DNA of 64,000 nt, from assembly GCF_947500975.1 (NCBI RefSeq), contig NZ_CANMUE010000007.1, positions 62,001 to 126,000 on the forward strand, given 5' to 3'. Position numbers and translations under genes: made by a program. This document shows positions 18,480 through 28,287 of this stretch, one piece after another. The stretch is from an uncultured Polaribacter sp. (GTDB lineage Bacteria; Bacteroidota; Bacteroidia; Flavobacteriales; Flavobacteriaceae). The notes below the pieces were generated by a model. It was not told the origin of the DNA, did no database searches, and saw nothing but the letters and a program-made list of their open reading frames with translations. The stretch's first letter is position 1. The number at the start of each line of letters is the position of its first letter.

Positions 18480-19660
18480 TATTTTATATTGTTTACCTGT
18501 TGATAAATTTTATTCTGATTTCCAATAATCTTTATAAACCCTTTTGCATCGTTTGCTGTCCAAGCTTTATTTTCTTCTCCATAGGTGCTAAATTTGCTAG
18601 ACATTAAATCATGATCAGAAATAATTCCATCCAAAGAAAAATGATATGGTTTTAACGTAACTACAACATTACCAGAAACCATTTTTTGAGAACTTTGTAA
18701 AAAAGCTTCCGTGTCTCTCATCACGGGGTCTAAATATTGACCTTCATGTAAATGCATTCCGTAAAAACTAGACAAATATTCTTTGTGTTGTAGTTGCCAT
18801 TTTGTTAAGGTGTGTTTTTCTAATAAATGATGCGCTTTTATTGTAATTAAAGCCGCAGCTGCTTCAAAACCAACTCTTCCTTTAGTACCAACAATAGTAT
18901 CACCAACATGAATGTCTCTACCAATTGCAAATTTAGAAGCAGTATTATTTAGTTTTTCAATATTTACTTCAGGTTTATTTGCTTTACCATTTAAAGCAAC
19001 AAATTCTCCATTTTTAAAAGTTAAGGTTACTTTTTCTTCCTCTTCTTTTTCTAGTTGTGAAGGATAAGCTTCGCTAGGTAAAGGTTTTTCAGATTTTAAA
19101 GTTTCTACACCACCAACGCTTGTTCCCCAAAGCCCTTTATTTACTGAGTATTTAGATTTTTCCCAAGGCATATCAACTCCTTCAGATTTTAAATAATCTA
19201 TTTCTTCTTGTCTTGTTAATTTTTGATCTCTAATTGGCGTAATAATTTTAATACTAGGCGCCAATGTTTGAAAAATCATATCAAAACGAACTTGGTCGTT
19301 ACCTGCACCAGTGCTACCATGAGCAATATATTCTGCATCAATACTTTTTGCGTATTCAATAATTTCTATAGCTTGTATAATTCTTTCTGCACTAACAGAT
19401 AGAGGGTAGGTACTATTTTTTAAAACGTTACCAAAAATTAAATACTTTACAACTTTATTATAAAAGGTGGCAACGGCATCAATATTTTTATAAGTTGTAA
19501 CTCCCATTTTATAGGCGTTACTTTCTATGTTTTTAATTTCTTCTGTATCAAAACCACCTGTATTAACACTTACAGCATGCACTTCATATTCCTTTGATAA
19601 ACTTACGGCGCAATAAGAAGTATCTAAACCTCCACTATATGCAATTACTAATTTTTTCAT
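18479..19660 (-). CDS. argG: Argininosuccinate synthase
   Basis: KLVIAYSGGLDTSYCAVSL; YIAHGSTGAGNDQVRFD. Confidence 0.95.
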   Translation of the reverse strand: MKKLVIAYSGGLDTSYCAVSLSKEYEVHAVSVNTGGFDTEEIKNIESNAYKMGVTTYKNIDAVATFYNKVVKYLIFGNVLKNSTYPLSVSAERIIQAIEIIEYAKSIDAEYIAHGSTGAGNDQVRFDMIFQTLAPSIKIITPIRDQKLTRQEEIDYLKSEGVDMPWEKSKYSVNKGLWGTSVGGVETLKSEKPLPSEAYPSQLEKEEEEKVTLTFKNGEFVALNGKANKPEVNIEKLNNTASKFAIGRDIHVGDTIVGTKGRVGFEAAAALITIKAHHLLEKHTLTKWQLQHKEYLSSFYGMHLHEGQYLDPVMRDTEAFLQSSQKMVSGNVVVTLKPYHFSLDGIISDHDLMSSKFSTYGEENKAWTANDAKGFIKIIGNQNKIYQQVNNIK

Positions 19661-20274
19661 TTTTTATCTTTTTTTAGAAACAAGTTCTGTTTTATATTTT
19701 TTAATCTTTTAAATACGTTTTCTTTTACTTCAGAAGTTTCTTCTGAGTTTTGCTTTTTAGGATCAAATAACATGCCTGTACACAAACACATTTTTCTTTC
19801 TGTTCTTGTTAAAACATCAAAATTTCTACATGTTTTACAACCATCCCAAAAAGATTGGTCATCTGTAAGTTCTGAAAAAGTTACTGGTTTATAACCTAAA
19901 TCGCTATTTAATTTCATTACAGCTAAGCCTGTTGTAATACTAAATACTTTTGCTTCTGGAAACTTAGTTCTAGAATGCTTAAATATTACTTGTTTAATTT
20001 GTTTTGCAAGCCCTATATTTCTATAGTCTGGATGTACAATTAAACCAGAATTTGCAACAAACTTTCCATGTCCCCATTTTTCTATATAACAAAATCCTGC
20101 AAATTTATTGCCATCTAAAGCAATTACAGCGTTACCATTTTCCATTTTTTCAGACACATAAGCTGGTTGACGTTTTGCAATACCAGTACCTCTTACTTTT
20201 GCAGCTTCTGCTATGGTGTCGCAAATTATATTTGCGTAAACGGTATGTGACTTGTTAGCAATTACAATTTCCAT
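19657..20274 (-). CDS. GNAT-family N-acetyltransferase, first gene of arg operon; candidate N-acylglutamate synthase
   Basis: GNAT core (ALDGNKFAGFCYIEKWGHGKFVANSGLIVHPDYRNIGLAKQIKQVIF) plus C-terminal CKTC...CLC motif; overlaps argG start. Confidence 0.8.
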   Translation of the reverse strand: MEIVIANKSHTVYANIICDTIAEAAKVRGTGIAKRQPAYVSEKMENGNAVIALDGNKFAGFCYIEKWGHGKFVANSGLIVHPDYRNIGLAKQIKQVIFKHSRTKFPEAKVFSITTGLAVMKLNSDLGYKPVTFSELTDDQSFWDGCKTCRNFDVLTRTERKMCLCTGMLFDPKKQNSEETSEVKENVFKRLKNIKQNLFLKKDKK

Positions 20275-20881
20275 TGCATTGTATTTTAATTTTATAAAGT
20301 TGTTATTTGTTTTTCTTTTTGTGTAGAATTGGACTCACCTGAATTCTTTAAATAAAATATTACCCCAAAGGGCGACGTAAAAAATAACGTCGTACATATT
20401 TATTGTTATTATTTAAAATAACTAAAGGTTGTGTATAAGTTTTGTAAGAAAGATTCACGATGAAAAAAATAAATGATTAAATACTGTAATAGATTGGTTT
20501 GTTGCTAAAGTAGAATATTAGCAACGTCGGTTGCGCAAGCGCAAGCTGGGAACTATTGTAGTACAAAATTTATTTCTTTTTGAAGTAATCATGATGCTAA
20601 AATATATATTTTTTAAAAACTATTATTAAAAAAGTATTTCTTTTTTATCAGTTTTATGAATTTTAAACAAAATTAGCATATGAATTAAAAATTAATCAAA
20701 ATATAAGTAGAATAATCGTTTTTTGATAATTTAGATTGATGTAAAAATTGCTAAAATTTAATTTTTTGTGTAATAAATACAATTCATCCTAAAAAAAATA
20801 CAGTTGAGAAACTATTAGTTTTTGAAACTGTATTTCTGTTGCAAATTTGTAGTGTAATTATTAATCTATAAAATAAAAAAC

Positions 20882-21298
20882 ATGAAATTATTAGTCTCAA
20901 TTTTAGTAACAGTAGTTATATTTATTTCAAGTACATTAACTGCTCAAGAAAAAACATCTATTAAAGTAACAGTTGTAAATGCAACTTCTGATAAAGGAAA
21001 GGTAAGTTTCGCTTTGTATAATAAAGCAGGTTTTTTGCGAAAACCAATTGATGCTAAAAGAGCAGAAATTGTTAATGGAAAAAGCACTGTAACATTTAAT
21101 AATGTAGTTGCTGGAGAATATTCCGTTGTTTGTTCTCATGATAAAAATGGAAATGGAAAAATGGATTTTCATGAAAACGGAATGCCAATGGAAGATTATG
21201 GTTCATCTAATAATGTAATGAGTTATGGACCACCAAATTTTTATGATTCTAAGTTTACTATTTCTGATAAAAATGTATCTTTAGATATCAAATTTTAA
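20882..21298 (+). CDS. DUF2141 domain-containing secreted protein
   Basis: Signal peptide; VSFALYNKAGFL...VVAGEYSVVCSHDKNGNGKMDFHENGMPMEDYG typical of DUF2141. Confidence 0.85.
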   Translation: MKLLVSILVTVVIFISSTLTAQEKTSIKVTVVNATSDKGKVSFALYNKAGFLRKPIDAKRAEIVNGKSTVTFNNVVAGEYSVVCSHDKNGNGKMDFHENGMPMEDYGSSNNVMSYGPPNFYDSKFTISDKNVSLDIKF

Positions 21299-21320
21299 TT
21301 TACCTTATCAATAAAAAAGG

Positions 21321-22670
21321 ATGGATAATAGAAGTAGTTTTTCAAAAAATAGTTTTAGAGAAGGTTTTTTAATAAGTCTTAAGATAACCATAATTTTTGC
21401 TGTTGTTTGTGTAGTAATAAATCAAAATTTCTCTATGAGAGCAATTGGTTATACTTTCTTAATATCTTTTATGTATTCTTTTGGATTAGGTTTTGTACAA
21501 GGTTTAATTAATGATCTTTTAAGTAAAAAATGGGATTGGATTAATTACACAAACACTAGAGTTTGGTTAGGTATTATAACTACAGTCTTATATACAATAC
21601 CGGCTGTTTTAGTTATAAATTATGTTACTTATATTATTATTCCTAATAATAACCCCAATAACTTTTTTACAGGAAGTTTTATTTGGATACATCTTTTTTA
21701 TATAGTTCTATCCTTTGGAGTTTCTGCTTTTTTGCATGCTAGAGGTTTTATGATTGCTTGGAAAAACTCTTTAAAACAAGAAACTACAAAACAAGAAATA
21801 GTAGCTAAAACTGAAACAGCAAAGTTTGAATCTTTAAAAAGTCAGATAGATCCACACTTTTTGTTTAATAGCTTAAATGTGTTAACGAGTTTAATTGGCG
21901 AAAATCCTGCGCAAGCAGAAAAATTTACCACCAAATTATCTAAAATATATAGGTATGTTTTAGAGCAAAGAAATAAAGATTTAGTGCCCGTTGCTGAAGA
22001 ATTAAAATTTGCCAAAACCTATATGGAATTGTTAACAATGCGTTTTGAAGATGCAATTAAATTTACAATACCAGAGAAAATAAGTAATGATGAGTTAAAG
22101 ATTGTACCACTTTCCTTACAACTGTTATTAGAAAATGCTGTAAAACATAATGTGGTTTCATCATCAAAACCATTAATAATTAACATTTATGAAGAAAATA
22201 ACAATTTAATAATTGAGAACAATATAAATCCAAAAGAAGCAATAGGTAAAAGTACCAAAATTGGTTTGCAAAATATTGCTGATAGGTATGGATTAATTAC
22301 AGATAAAAATGTTCTTATAGAAAATGACAATAAAACTTTTAAGGTGAGTTTACCTCTCTTAATTAAAATGAATAATATTATGTATAAAGACAATTTAGAA
22401 AACAGTAAATATATACGAGCAGTTGAGCGCGTAGAAAAATTAAAAGAATTTTATCAAAATATAGCATCTTATGTTTTAGTAATTCCTTTTTTAATATTTA
22501 TCAACTTAAAATTTTCATCAAACTTTCATTGGTTTTGGTTTCCAATGATTGGATGGGGAATAGGTGTTATTTTTCACGGATTAGAAGTTTATAATTACAA
22601 TCCTATTTTAGGCCATGATTGGGAGGAACGTAAGATTAAAGAAATTATGGATAAAGAAAAAAACTATTAA
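21321..22670 (+). CDS. LytS-type sensor histidine kinase with C-terminal 2TM domain
   Basis: FESLKSQIDPHFLFNSLNVLTSLI (His_kinase), LLLENAVKHNVV; C-terminal RAVERVEKLKEFYQ...WEERKIKEIMD (2TM). Confidence 0.9.
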   Translation: MDNRSSFSKNSFREGFLISLKITIIFAVVCVVINQNFSMRAIGYTFLISFMYSFGLGFVQGLINDLLSKKWDWINYTNTRVWLGIITTVLYTIPAVLVINYVTYIIIPNNNPNNFFTGSFIWIHLFYIVLSFGVSAFLHARGFMIAWKNSLKQETTKQEIVAKTETAKFESLKSQIDPHFLFNSLNVLTSLIGENPAQAEKFTTKLSKIYRYVLEQRNKDLVPVAEELKFAKTYMELLTMRFEDAIKFTIPEKISNDELKIVPLSLQLLLENAVKHNVVSSSKPLIINIYEENNNLIIENNINPKEAIGKSTKIGLQNIADRYGLITDKNVLIENDNKTFKVSLPLLIKMNNIMYKDNLENSKYIRAVERVEKLKEFYQNIASYVLVIPFLIFINLKFSSNFHWFWFPMIGWGIGVIFHGLEVYNYNPILGHDWEERKIKEIMDKEKNY

Positions 22671-22672
22671 TT

Positions 22673-22954
22673 ATGAAAACAAAATATACTGAAGACAAAA
22701 GGTATTTAAAAGCTAAAAAAAAGGTAGAAGCTATAAAGGGTTTATATATTCACTTTTTTTTTAACATATTAATATTGCCAGTTCTAATTTATATCAATCT
22801 AAAATTTGTACCAGATTTTCATTGGTTTTGGTTTCCTTTGATAGGGATGAATGTAGGGTTATTAATTCATTGGTTTAATGTTATAGGGTTTGAAAAGTTA
22901 GAGTTTACTAAAAACTGGGAAGAAAATAAAATTAAAGAATTGATGGATAAATAA
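22673..22954 (+). CDS. 2TM domain-containing protein (1)
   Basis: YLKAKKKVEAIKGLY...FHWFWFPLIG...NWEENKIKELMDK. Confidence 0.88.
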   Translation: MKTKYTEDKRYLKAKKKVEAIKGLYIHFFFNILILPVLIYINLKFVPDFHWFWFPLIGMNVGLLIHWFNVIGFEKLEFTKNWEENKIKELMDK

Positions 22955-22957
22955 GAT

Positions 22958-23305
22958 ATGGAAGATAATTATATAAATGAGCAAAAGTATCTAAGAGCTA
23001 AAAAAAGAGTAAAAGCAATTAAAGGTTTTTATGGGCACTTAATAAGTTATGTTTTAGTAAACATTTTTATTAGTGCCATAATAATTTTTGGAATTACAAG
23101 AGAAGAAAATGTTAGTATTTTAGATGCACTATCAAATTTTGGAGTTTATTCTACTTGGTTTTTTTGGGGTATAGGAATGTTTTTTCATTGGTTGGGTGTT
23201 TTTGGTTTTAGTTCTTTAGGATTTACTAAAAATTGGGAAGACAAGAAAATAAAAGAGTTAATGGAGCAAGATAGAAGAAAAAGCACATCACTTTTAAAAA
23301 AATAA
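22958..23305 (+). CDS. 2TM domain-containing protein (2)
   Basis: YLRAKKRVKAIKGFYGH...FFWGIGMFFHWLGVFGF...NWEDKKIKELME. Confidence 0.88.
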   Translation: MEDNYINEQKYLRAKKRVKAIKGFYGHLISYVLVNIFISAIIIFGITREENVSILDALSNFGVYSTWFFWGIGMFFHWLGVFGFSSLGFTKNWEDKKIKELMEQDRRKSTSLLKK

Positions 23306-23316
23306 TTAAAGAGATT

Positions 23317-23625
23317 ATGGATAACAAATTAAGTTCAGAAAAATATTTAAGAGCCAAAAAAAGAGTAGAGGAGATAAAACAATTTTACAAGCATTTATCA
23401 GTATATTTAGTCATTAATTTTGTTTTTATTGGAAGAAGAATTTATAAAGATATTGTTTATGGAGATTCTGTTATAGAAGCTTTTTTAGATATGGATAATT
23501 ATCATTTTTTCTTTTGGTGGGGTATTGGTTTAATAATTCATGGAATTTTAGTTTTTGCAAAACCAAACATTTTTAGTAAAAATTGGGAAAAAAGAAAGAT
23601 TAACGAACTCATGAAAAAAGATTAA
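23317..23625 (+). CDS. 2TM domain-containing protein (3)
   Basis: YLRAKKRVEEIKQFYKH...FFWWGIGLIIHG...NWEKRKINELMKK. Confidence 0.88.
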   Translation: MDNKLSSEKYLRAKKRVEEIKQFYKHLSVYLVINFVFIGRRIYKDIVYGDSVIEAFLDMDNYHFFFWWGIGLIIHGILVFAKPNIFSKNWEKRKINELMKKD

Positions 23626-23630
23626 TTTAA

Positions 23631-24386
23631 ATGAATGTATTAATTATTGAAGACGAAAAACCAGCTGCAAGAAGATTAAGTAGAATGTTGGCAGTATTAA
23701 ATATTGAAGCACAACAAATGTTACATTCTGTAGAAGAATCTTTAAACTGGCTGCAAAATAATGAACACCCAGATTTAATATTTTTAGACATTCAATTATC
23801 AGACGGATTATCGTTTGAAATTTTTGAAGAAATTGAAGTCAAATCTGCTATTATTTTTACTACTGCTTATGATGAATATGCATTAAAAGCCTTTAAATTA
23901 AATAGTATCGATTATCTTTTAAAACCTTTGGATGAAGATGAATTAAAAGTTGCAGTAAATAAATTTAAAGAACATCAACCAAAACAATCTAATGTACAGG
24001 TAAATATTGATGCAATTAGAAAACTATTGATAAACCCTATTGATAGAAAATTCAAAAAACGTATTACAATTAAGATTGGTCAGCACATAAAAATGATTCC
24101 AATAGATGAAATAGAGTGTTTTTTTAGTGAAAATAAATCAACCTATATTCATACAATTGAAAAGCGTAATCATTTATTAGATAATTCTCTAGAATATTGG
24201 CAAGAACAATTAAATCCTGAACATTTTTTTAGAGTAAATAGAACTTTTATTGTGCACATTAATGCTATAAAAGATATTATTTCTTACACAAATTCGCGAT
24301 TAAAATTGATATTACATTCTTATGCCGAACAAGAAATTATTGTAAGTAGAGAGCGTGTAAAAGATTTTAAAAATTGGATTGACTAG
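23631..24386 (+). CDS. LytR/AlgR-family response regulator (REC-LytTR)
   Basis: IIEDEKPAARRLSRML, DLIFLDIQLSDG, TAYDEYALKAFKLNSIDYLLKP; C-terminal LytTR. Confidence 0.93.
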   Translation: MNVLIIEDEKPAARRLSRMLAVLNIEAQQMLHSVEESLNWLQNNEHPDLIFLDIQLSDGLSFEIFEEIEVKSAIIFTTAYDEYALKAFKLNSIDYLLKPLDEDELKVAVNKFKEHQPKQSNVQVNIDAIRKLLINPIDRKFKKRITIKIGQHIKMIPIDEIECFFSENKSTYIHTIEKRNHLLDNSLEYWQEQLNPEHFFRVNRTFIVHINAIKDIISYTNSRLKLILHSYAEQEIIVSRERVKDFKNWID

Positions 24387-24592
24387 TATTTAGTTTTAAA
24401 GTTTATTGCTTCAGTTTTTTTCTAAAGTATGTATAATAAAGGAGTCAGAACTTTTTAGCTTTTTTTGAATTAAAAAGTTATAATTTAAAACTGTACTTTT
24501 ATGTGAAAATGTGTTCAAAAGTTTCTAAATTAATATATCTAATTTATTTCCTAACTCTTAAACTTTGATTATTTTTATCAAAATTTATTTTA

Positions 24593-26146
24593 ATGAGTCA
24601 GCAACAAGAATTCTTTGATTATATAAACGAAGGTTATAAAACCAAAGGCGAGTTTATTGAGTTAGGAGCAGCAATGTTAGGTGAGGAAACAGTTACAAAT
24701 GCCATTGTAAAAGTTCCTTTAAAAACCTTAAACAGGCATGGTTTAATTGCAGGTGCAACAGGTACTGGAAAAACAAAAACGTTACAAGTTTTAGCTGAAA
24801 ACTTATCAGAAAAAGGAATTCCTGTTTTGTTAATGGACATTAAAGGAGATTTATCTGGTTTGGCGCAACCAAGTCCTGGGCATGCTAAAATTGATGAACG
24901 TCATGAAAAAATTGGGTTTCCTTTTGAAGCTAAAAAATTTCCAGTAGAAATTCTTTCAATTTCTGAACAAGATGGAACAAAAATGCGTGCAACAGTGTCA
25001 GAATTTGGTCCTGTTTTATTATCAAGAATTTTAGATTTAACAGAAACTCAAAGCGGAATTGTTGCCATCATTTTTAAATATTGTGATGATAATAAATTAC
25101 CTTTATTAGATATTAAAGATTTTAAAAAAATATTACAATTTGCAACATCAGAAGGTAAAGAAGACTTTCAAGCTGAATATGGTAGAATATCTACAGCAAG
25201 TACAGGTGCTATTTTGCGTAAAGTTGTAGAAATAGAGCAACAAGGCGGAGATTTGTTTTTTGGTGAAAAGTCTTTTGAAGTTGAAGATTTAACCAGAATT
25301 GATGAAAACGGAAGAGGAATAATATCAGTTTTAAGATTAACCGATATTCAAGATAAACCGAAGCTTTTTTCTACTTTTATGTTGCAATTATTAGCAGAAG
25401 TTTATGAAACTTTTCCAGAGCAAGGAGATTCTGGTAGACCAGAATTAATCATCTTTATAGATGAAGCACATTTGGTTTTTGAAGAGGCTTCCAAAGCGTT
25501 ATTAAATCAAATAGAAAGCATTGTAAAATTAATTCGTTCTAAAGGTATTGGTTTGTATTTTGTAACTCAAAACCCTAAAGATGTGCCAGAAGATATTTTA
25601 GCGCAATTAGGTTTAAAAGTACAACATGCATTAAGAGCTTTTACAGCCAAAGATAGAAAAGCCATTAAGTTAGCAGCAGAAAATTATCCTAGTTCAGAAT
25701 ATTATGATACTAAAGAAGTATTAACTCAATTAGGAATTGGAGAAGCATTTGTTTCTGTTTTAAACGAAAAAGGAATTCCAACGCCATTGGCAAGAACCAT
25801 GCTAAGAGCTCCAATGAGTAGAATGGATATTTTAACAGAAAAAGAACTAAATACAGTTATTGGTAACTCTAGATTAATACATAAGTACAATCAAGAAATT
25901 GATAGAGAAAGTGCTTACGAAATGTTAAATAGCAAAATTGAAAAAATAAACGAAGCTGAACAAGAAGCTATAAAAAAGGCTCAAGAAAAGAAAGAAAAAG
26001 AAAGATTAGCAAAAGAAAAAGAGAAAAAAGCTGCTTCTAGAAGTTATTCAAGAAGAAGTACCAGACAAAACCCAATTGTAAAGGTTTTAACAAGTGCCAC
26101 TTTTATAAGAGCCGTTTTTGGAATCTTAAAAAAAGTAATTAAATAA
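24593..26146 (+). CDS. Helicase HerA-like (DUF853) ATPase
   Basis: LIAGATGTGKTKTLQVLAENLSEKGIPVLLMDIKGDLSGLAQP; LIIFIDEAHLVFEEAS. Confidence 0.88.
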   Translation: MSQQQEFFDYINEGYKTKGEFIELGAAMLGEETVTNAIVKVPLKTLNRHGLIAGATGTGKTKTLQVLAENLSEKGIPVLLMDIKGDLSGLAQPSPGHAKIDERHEKIGFPFEAKKFPVEILSISEQDGTKMRATVSEFGPVLLSRILDLTETQSGIVAIIFKYCDDNKLPLLDIKDFKKILQFATSEGKEDFQAEYGRISTASTGAILRKVVEIEQQGGDLFFGEKSFEVEDLTRIDENGRGIISVLRLTDIQDKPKLFSTFMLQLLAEVYETFPEQGDSGRPELIIFIDEAHLVFEEASKALLNQIESIVKLIRSKGIGLYFVTQNPKDVPEDILAQLGLKVQHALRAFTAKDRKAIKLAAENYPSSEYYDTKEVLTQLGIGEAFVSVLNEKGIPTPLARTMLRAPMSRMDILTEKELNTVIGNSRLIHKYNQEIDRESAYEMLNSKIEKINEAEQEAIKKAQEKKEKERLAKEKEKKAASRSYSRRSTRQNPIVKVLTSATFIRAVFGILKKVIK

Positions 26147-26194
26147 GAAAACAAAATATAACACGTTGTACTAATAAATAACAAAACTATTAAA

Positions 26195-26758
26195 ATGATT
26201 AAAAAAAACGCTTTAAACTTAGTTATACTGGCAATTATAGTATTAATGATGAGTTGTAGTAGTAATGATAAATTTACTATAGAAAAAGGAAAAGTAGGTT
26301 TATTAACCACCAAAACAACAGTTAAAGATTTCGAAAATATTTTCAAAAACGATTCTATTGTTAAAAATTTAAGCGAAGGTGCTCAAGGTGATAATTATTT
26401 TCAAGATGATGATGAGTATTTAGTTTTTGAAAAAGGAGGTAAGCATTTACTAACAATTGTACCAAAAGATCAGTTAGATTCTACTTCAACTATTAAGAGT
26501 ATAAAAATTCATGATAAACGTTTTAAAACATTAAAAGGTATAAATTTATCTTCAAATTTTTCTGAAATTAATGTAAATAATTCTGTTAGAGTTGAGTCTA
26601 CTTTGCAATCTGTTACTTTGTTTTTAGACGAGTTAAATGCTACAATTACAATTAATAAAGAAGAATTAGGTTTAAAGGATTTTAGTTCTCAAAAAGTAAG
26701 TTTAGAACAAATACCTGATTTAGCAAAAATAAAAACATTTATAGTTTGGTTTAATTAG
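26195..26758 (+). CDS. Hypothetical lipoprotein
   Basis: LVIMMSCSS-type lipobox (IIVLMMSCSSND); no recognised domain. Confidence 0.65.
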   Translation: MIKKNALNLVILAIIVLMMSCSSNDKFTIEKGKVGLLTTKTTVKDFENIFKNDSIVKNLSEGAQGDNYFQDDDEYLVFEKGGKHLLTIVPKDQLDSTSTIKSIKIHDKRFKTLKGINLSSNFSEINVNNSVRVESTLQSVTLFLDELNATITINKEELGLKDFSSQKVSLEQIPDLAKIKTFIVWFN

Positions 26759-26963
26759 TGCGTTTTTTGTTTTAATACAAAATCAAGATTTTCACTATAT
26801 TTTTTGCTTTCCTCAGTTAAGTTATTGATTAAAAGTGTTTATTTTTTTAAAATAAAATTACTGAATCATTTTATTATAAAAAAGGGAGCAGTTTCTTTTG
26901 ATTACACAAAATATAAATAGTAAAAAATTTATATGTTTTGATTTATCCACAAGTTAACATAAA

Positions 26964-27530
26964 ATGAGTGACAATTGCCTACATATTGTTCCGCTGCATA
27001 AAGAAGACTATCCTAATGCAGAATTGAAAGCAAAAGAAATATTGGAATGGTTTCAAAAGAAAGGTATTGTAGAAAAGGAATTGTCAGCTTGTATTCTTTC
27101 AAAAGACAAAAAAGGTTATCGCTTTAAACCCAACATTACTTCAATATTTAATGAAGGGGAATTATGGGCGTATAGAGATAAATATTGTATATACGGACTT
27201 GAATTAGTTTTTGAAAAAAGAACCGTTTTTCATCCACAAGAAGGTGCGTATTTAGTTATTGATTGCCCCAATTGTAATAAAACAATTGATGAACAATTAG
27301 GATATGAATGGATAAGTGATTGGTATGAAAATAAAGGGAAAGATTATCAAAATTGTCCTATTTGTAAAGAGAAAAGACATTTAACGGAATATCACATTGA
27401 GCCAACTTGGGCATTTAGCAATATTGGAATTTCTTTGTGGAATACACATTGGGACTTAAAATCAGATTTTTTGAATGAAATGAAGCAGTTATTTGGTACT
27501 GAAATTATTATCGTTCCAGTGAGAATTTAA
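26964..27530 (+). CDS. Hypothetical protein with zinc-ribbon-like CxxC pairs
   Basis: CPNCNKT...CPICKEK; long intact ORF in islet with large intergenic gaps. Confidence 0.6.
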   Translation: MSDNCLHIVPLHKEDYPNAELKAKEILEWFQKKGIVEKELSACILSKDKKGYRFKPNITSIFNEGELWAYRDKYCIYGLELVFEKRTVFHPQEGAYLVIDCPNCNKTIDEQLGYEWISDWYENKGKDYQNCPICKEKRHLTEYHIEPTWAFSNIGISLWNTHWDLKSDFLNEMKQLFGTEIIIVPVRI

Positions 27531-27717
27531 AACCTATGGTTAGAAGATTGTAAATTAATAGAAGAACATTTACAAACGACAGTTTGATTATTTTATTGTT
27601 TTGTATATGATTAGTGACTTACTTAAGCATCTAATTTAGCTAACAATTACTGAATAGAATATCTTGTGAGGATTTTCGTAAGTAGGTGAGAACTAGCCAT
27701 TAATTTTACACGTTATT

Positions 27718-28287
27718 CTATGTAGTTTTCCTTCCGATTTTTTTGTGTCTCCAAACTTCATACAGATAACAATCCGCGTGATGTTCAGTAGGGTTGTTTA
27801 TTGGTAATTCCTTTTGAATTTTCTTTGCTTTATCGTAATCAGATATTAACCCGAATACATTCAGATCTGAAGGCGAAAACGTTTCATCAAATCCGCCACA
27901 ATTTGTCAAAGCACTAATCTCTCCTTGTTTTTCCGTTAAATCATAACCTACAAAATCAAAATCAGTTGCTAATTCCGAATTTTTCTTTTTCGGCTCTTTA
28001 ATTACAGCTAAAAGGTTAAAGTGTTTTAGTCCTTTAACTTTCTCCAGAACGTAATCCAATGAGTTAAAAAATAGCGTAATGACTTCTCCATCAGTTACAA
28101 TATAATTCCAGTCATATTTTGAATCAAAATCTGGTTCAAATGCAAGTTTATTTAATATTCCATCTAATGAAACTAATTCATGTACATGTGTTAGTTTTGA
28201 CCATTCAATATATTTTTTCCAACTGAATTCGTCTCCAGTCTGGGAATCATAAATTTCTAATGCTGTATAATAAATATCGTTGGTCAT
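27718..28287 (-). CDS. Hypothetical protein
   Basis: Intact 189-aa ORF; no recognised family. Confidence 0.55.
   Translation of the reverse strand: MTNDIYYTALEIYDSQTGDEFSWKKYIEWSKLTHVHELVSLDGILNKLAFEPDFDSKYDWNYIVTDGEVITLFFNSLDYVLEKVKGLKHFNLLAVIKEPKKKNSELATDFDFVGYDLTEKQGEISALTNCGGFDETFSPSDLNVFGLISDYDKAKKIQKELPINNPTEHHADCYLYEVWRHKKIGRKTT

Noticed and set aside
24593-26146. HerA-like ATPase as part of a defence system
   Set aside because: DUF853-type HerA-like ATPase is widespread in core genomes; no SIR2, nuclease or NurA partner is adjacent.
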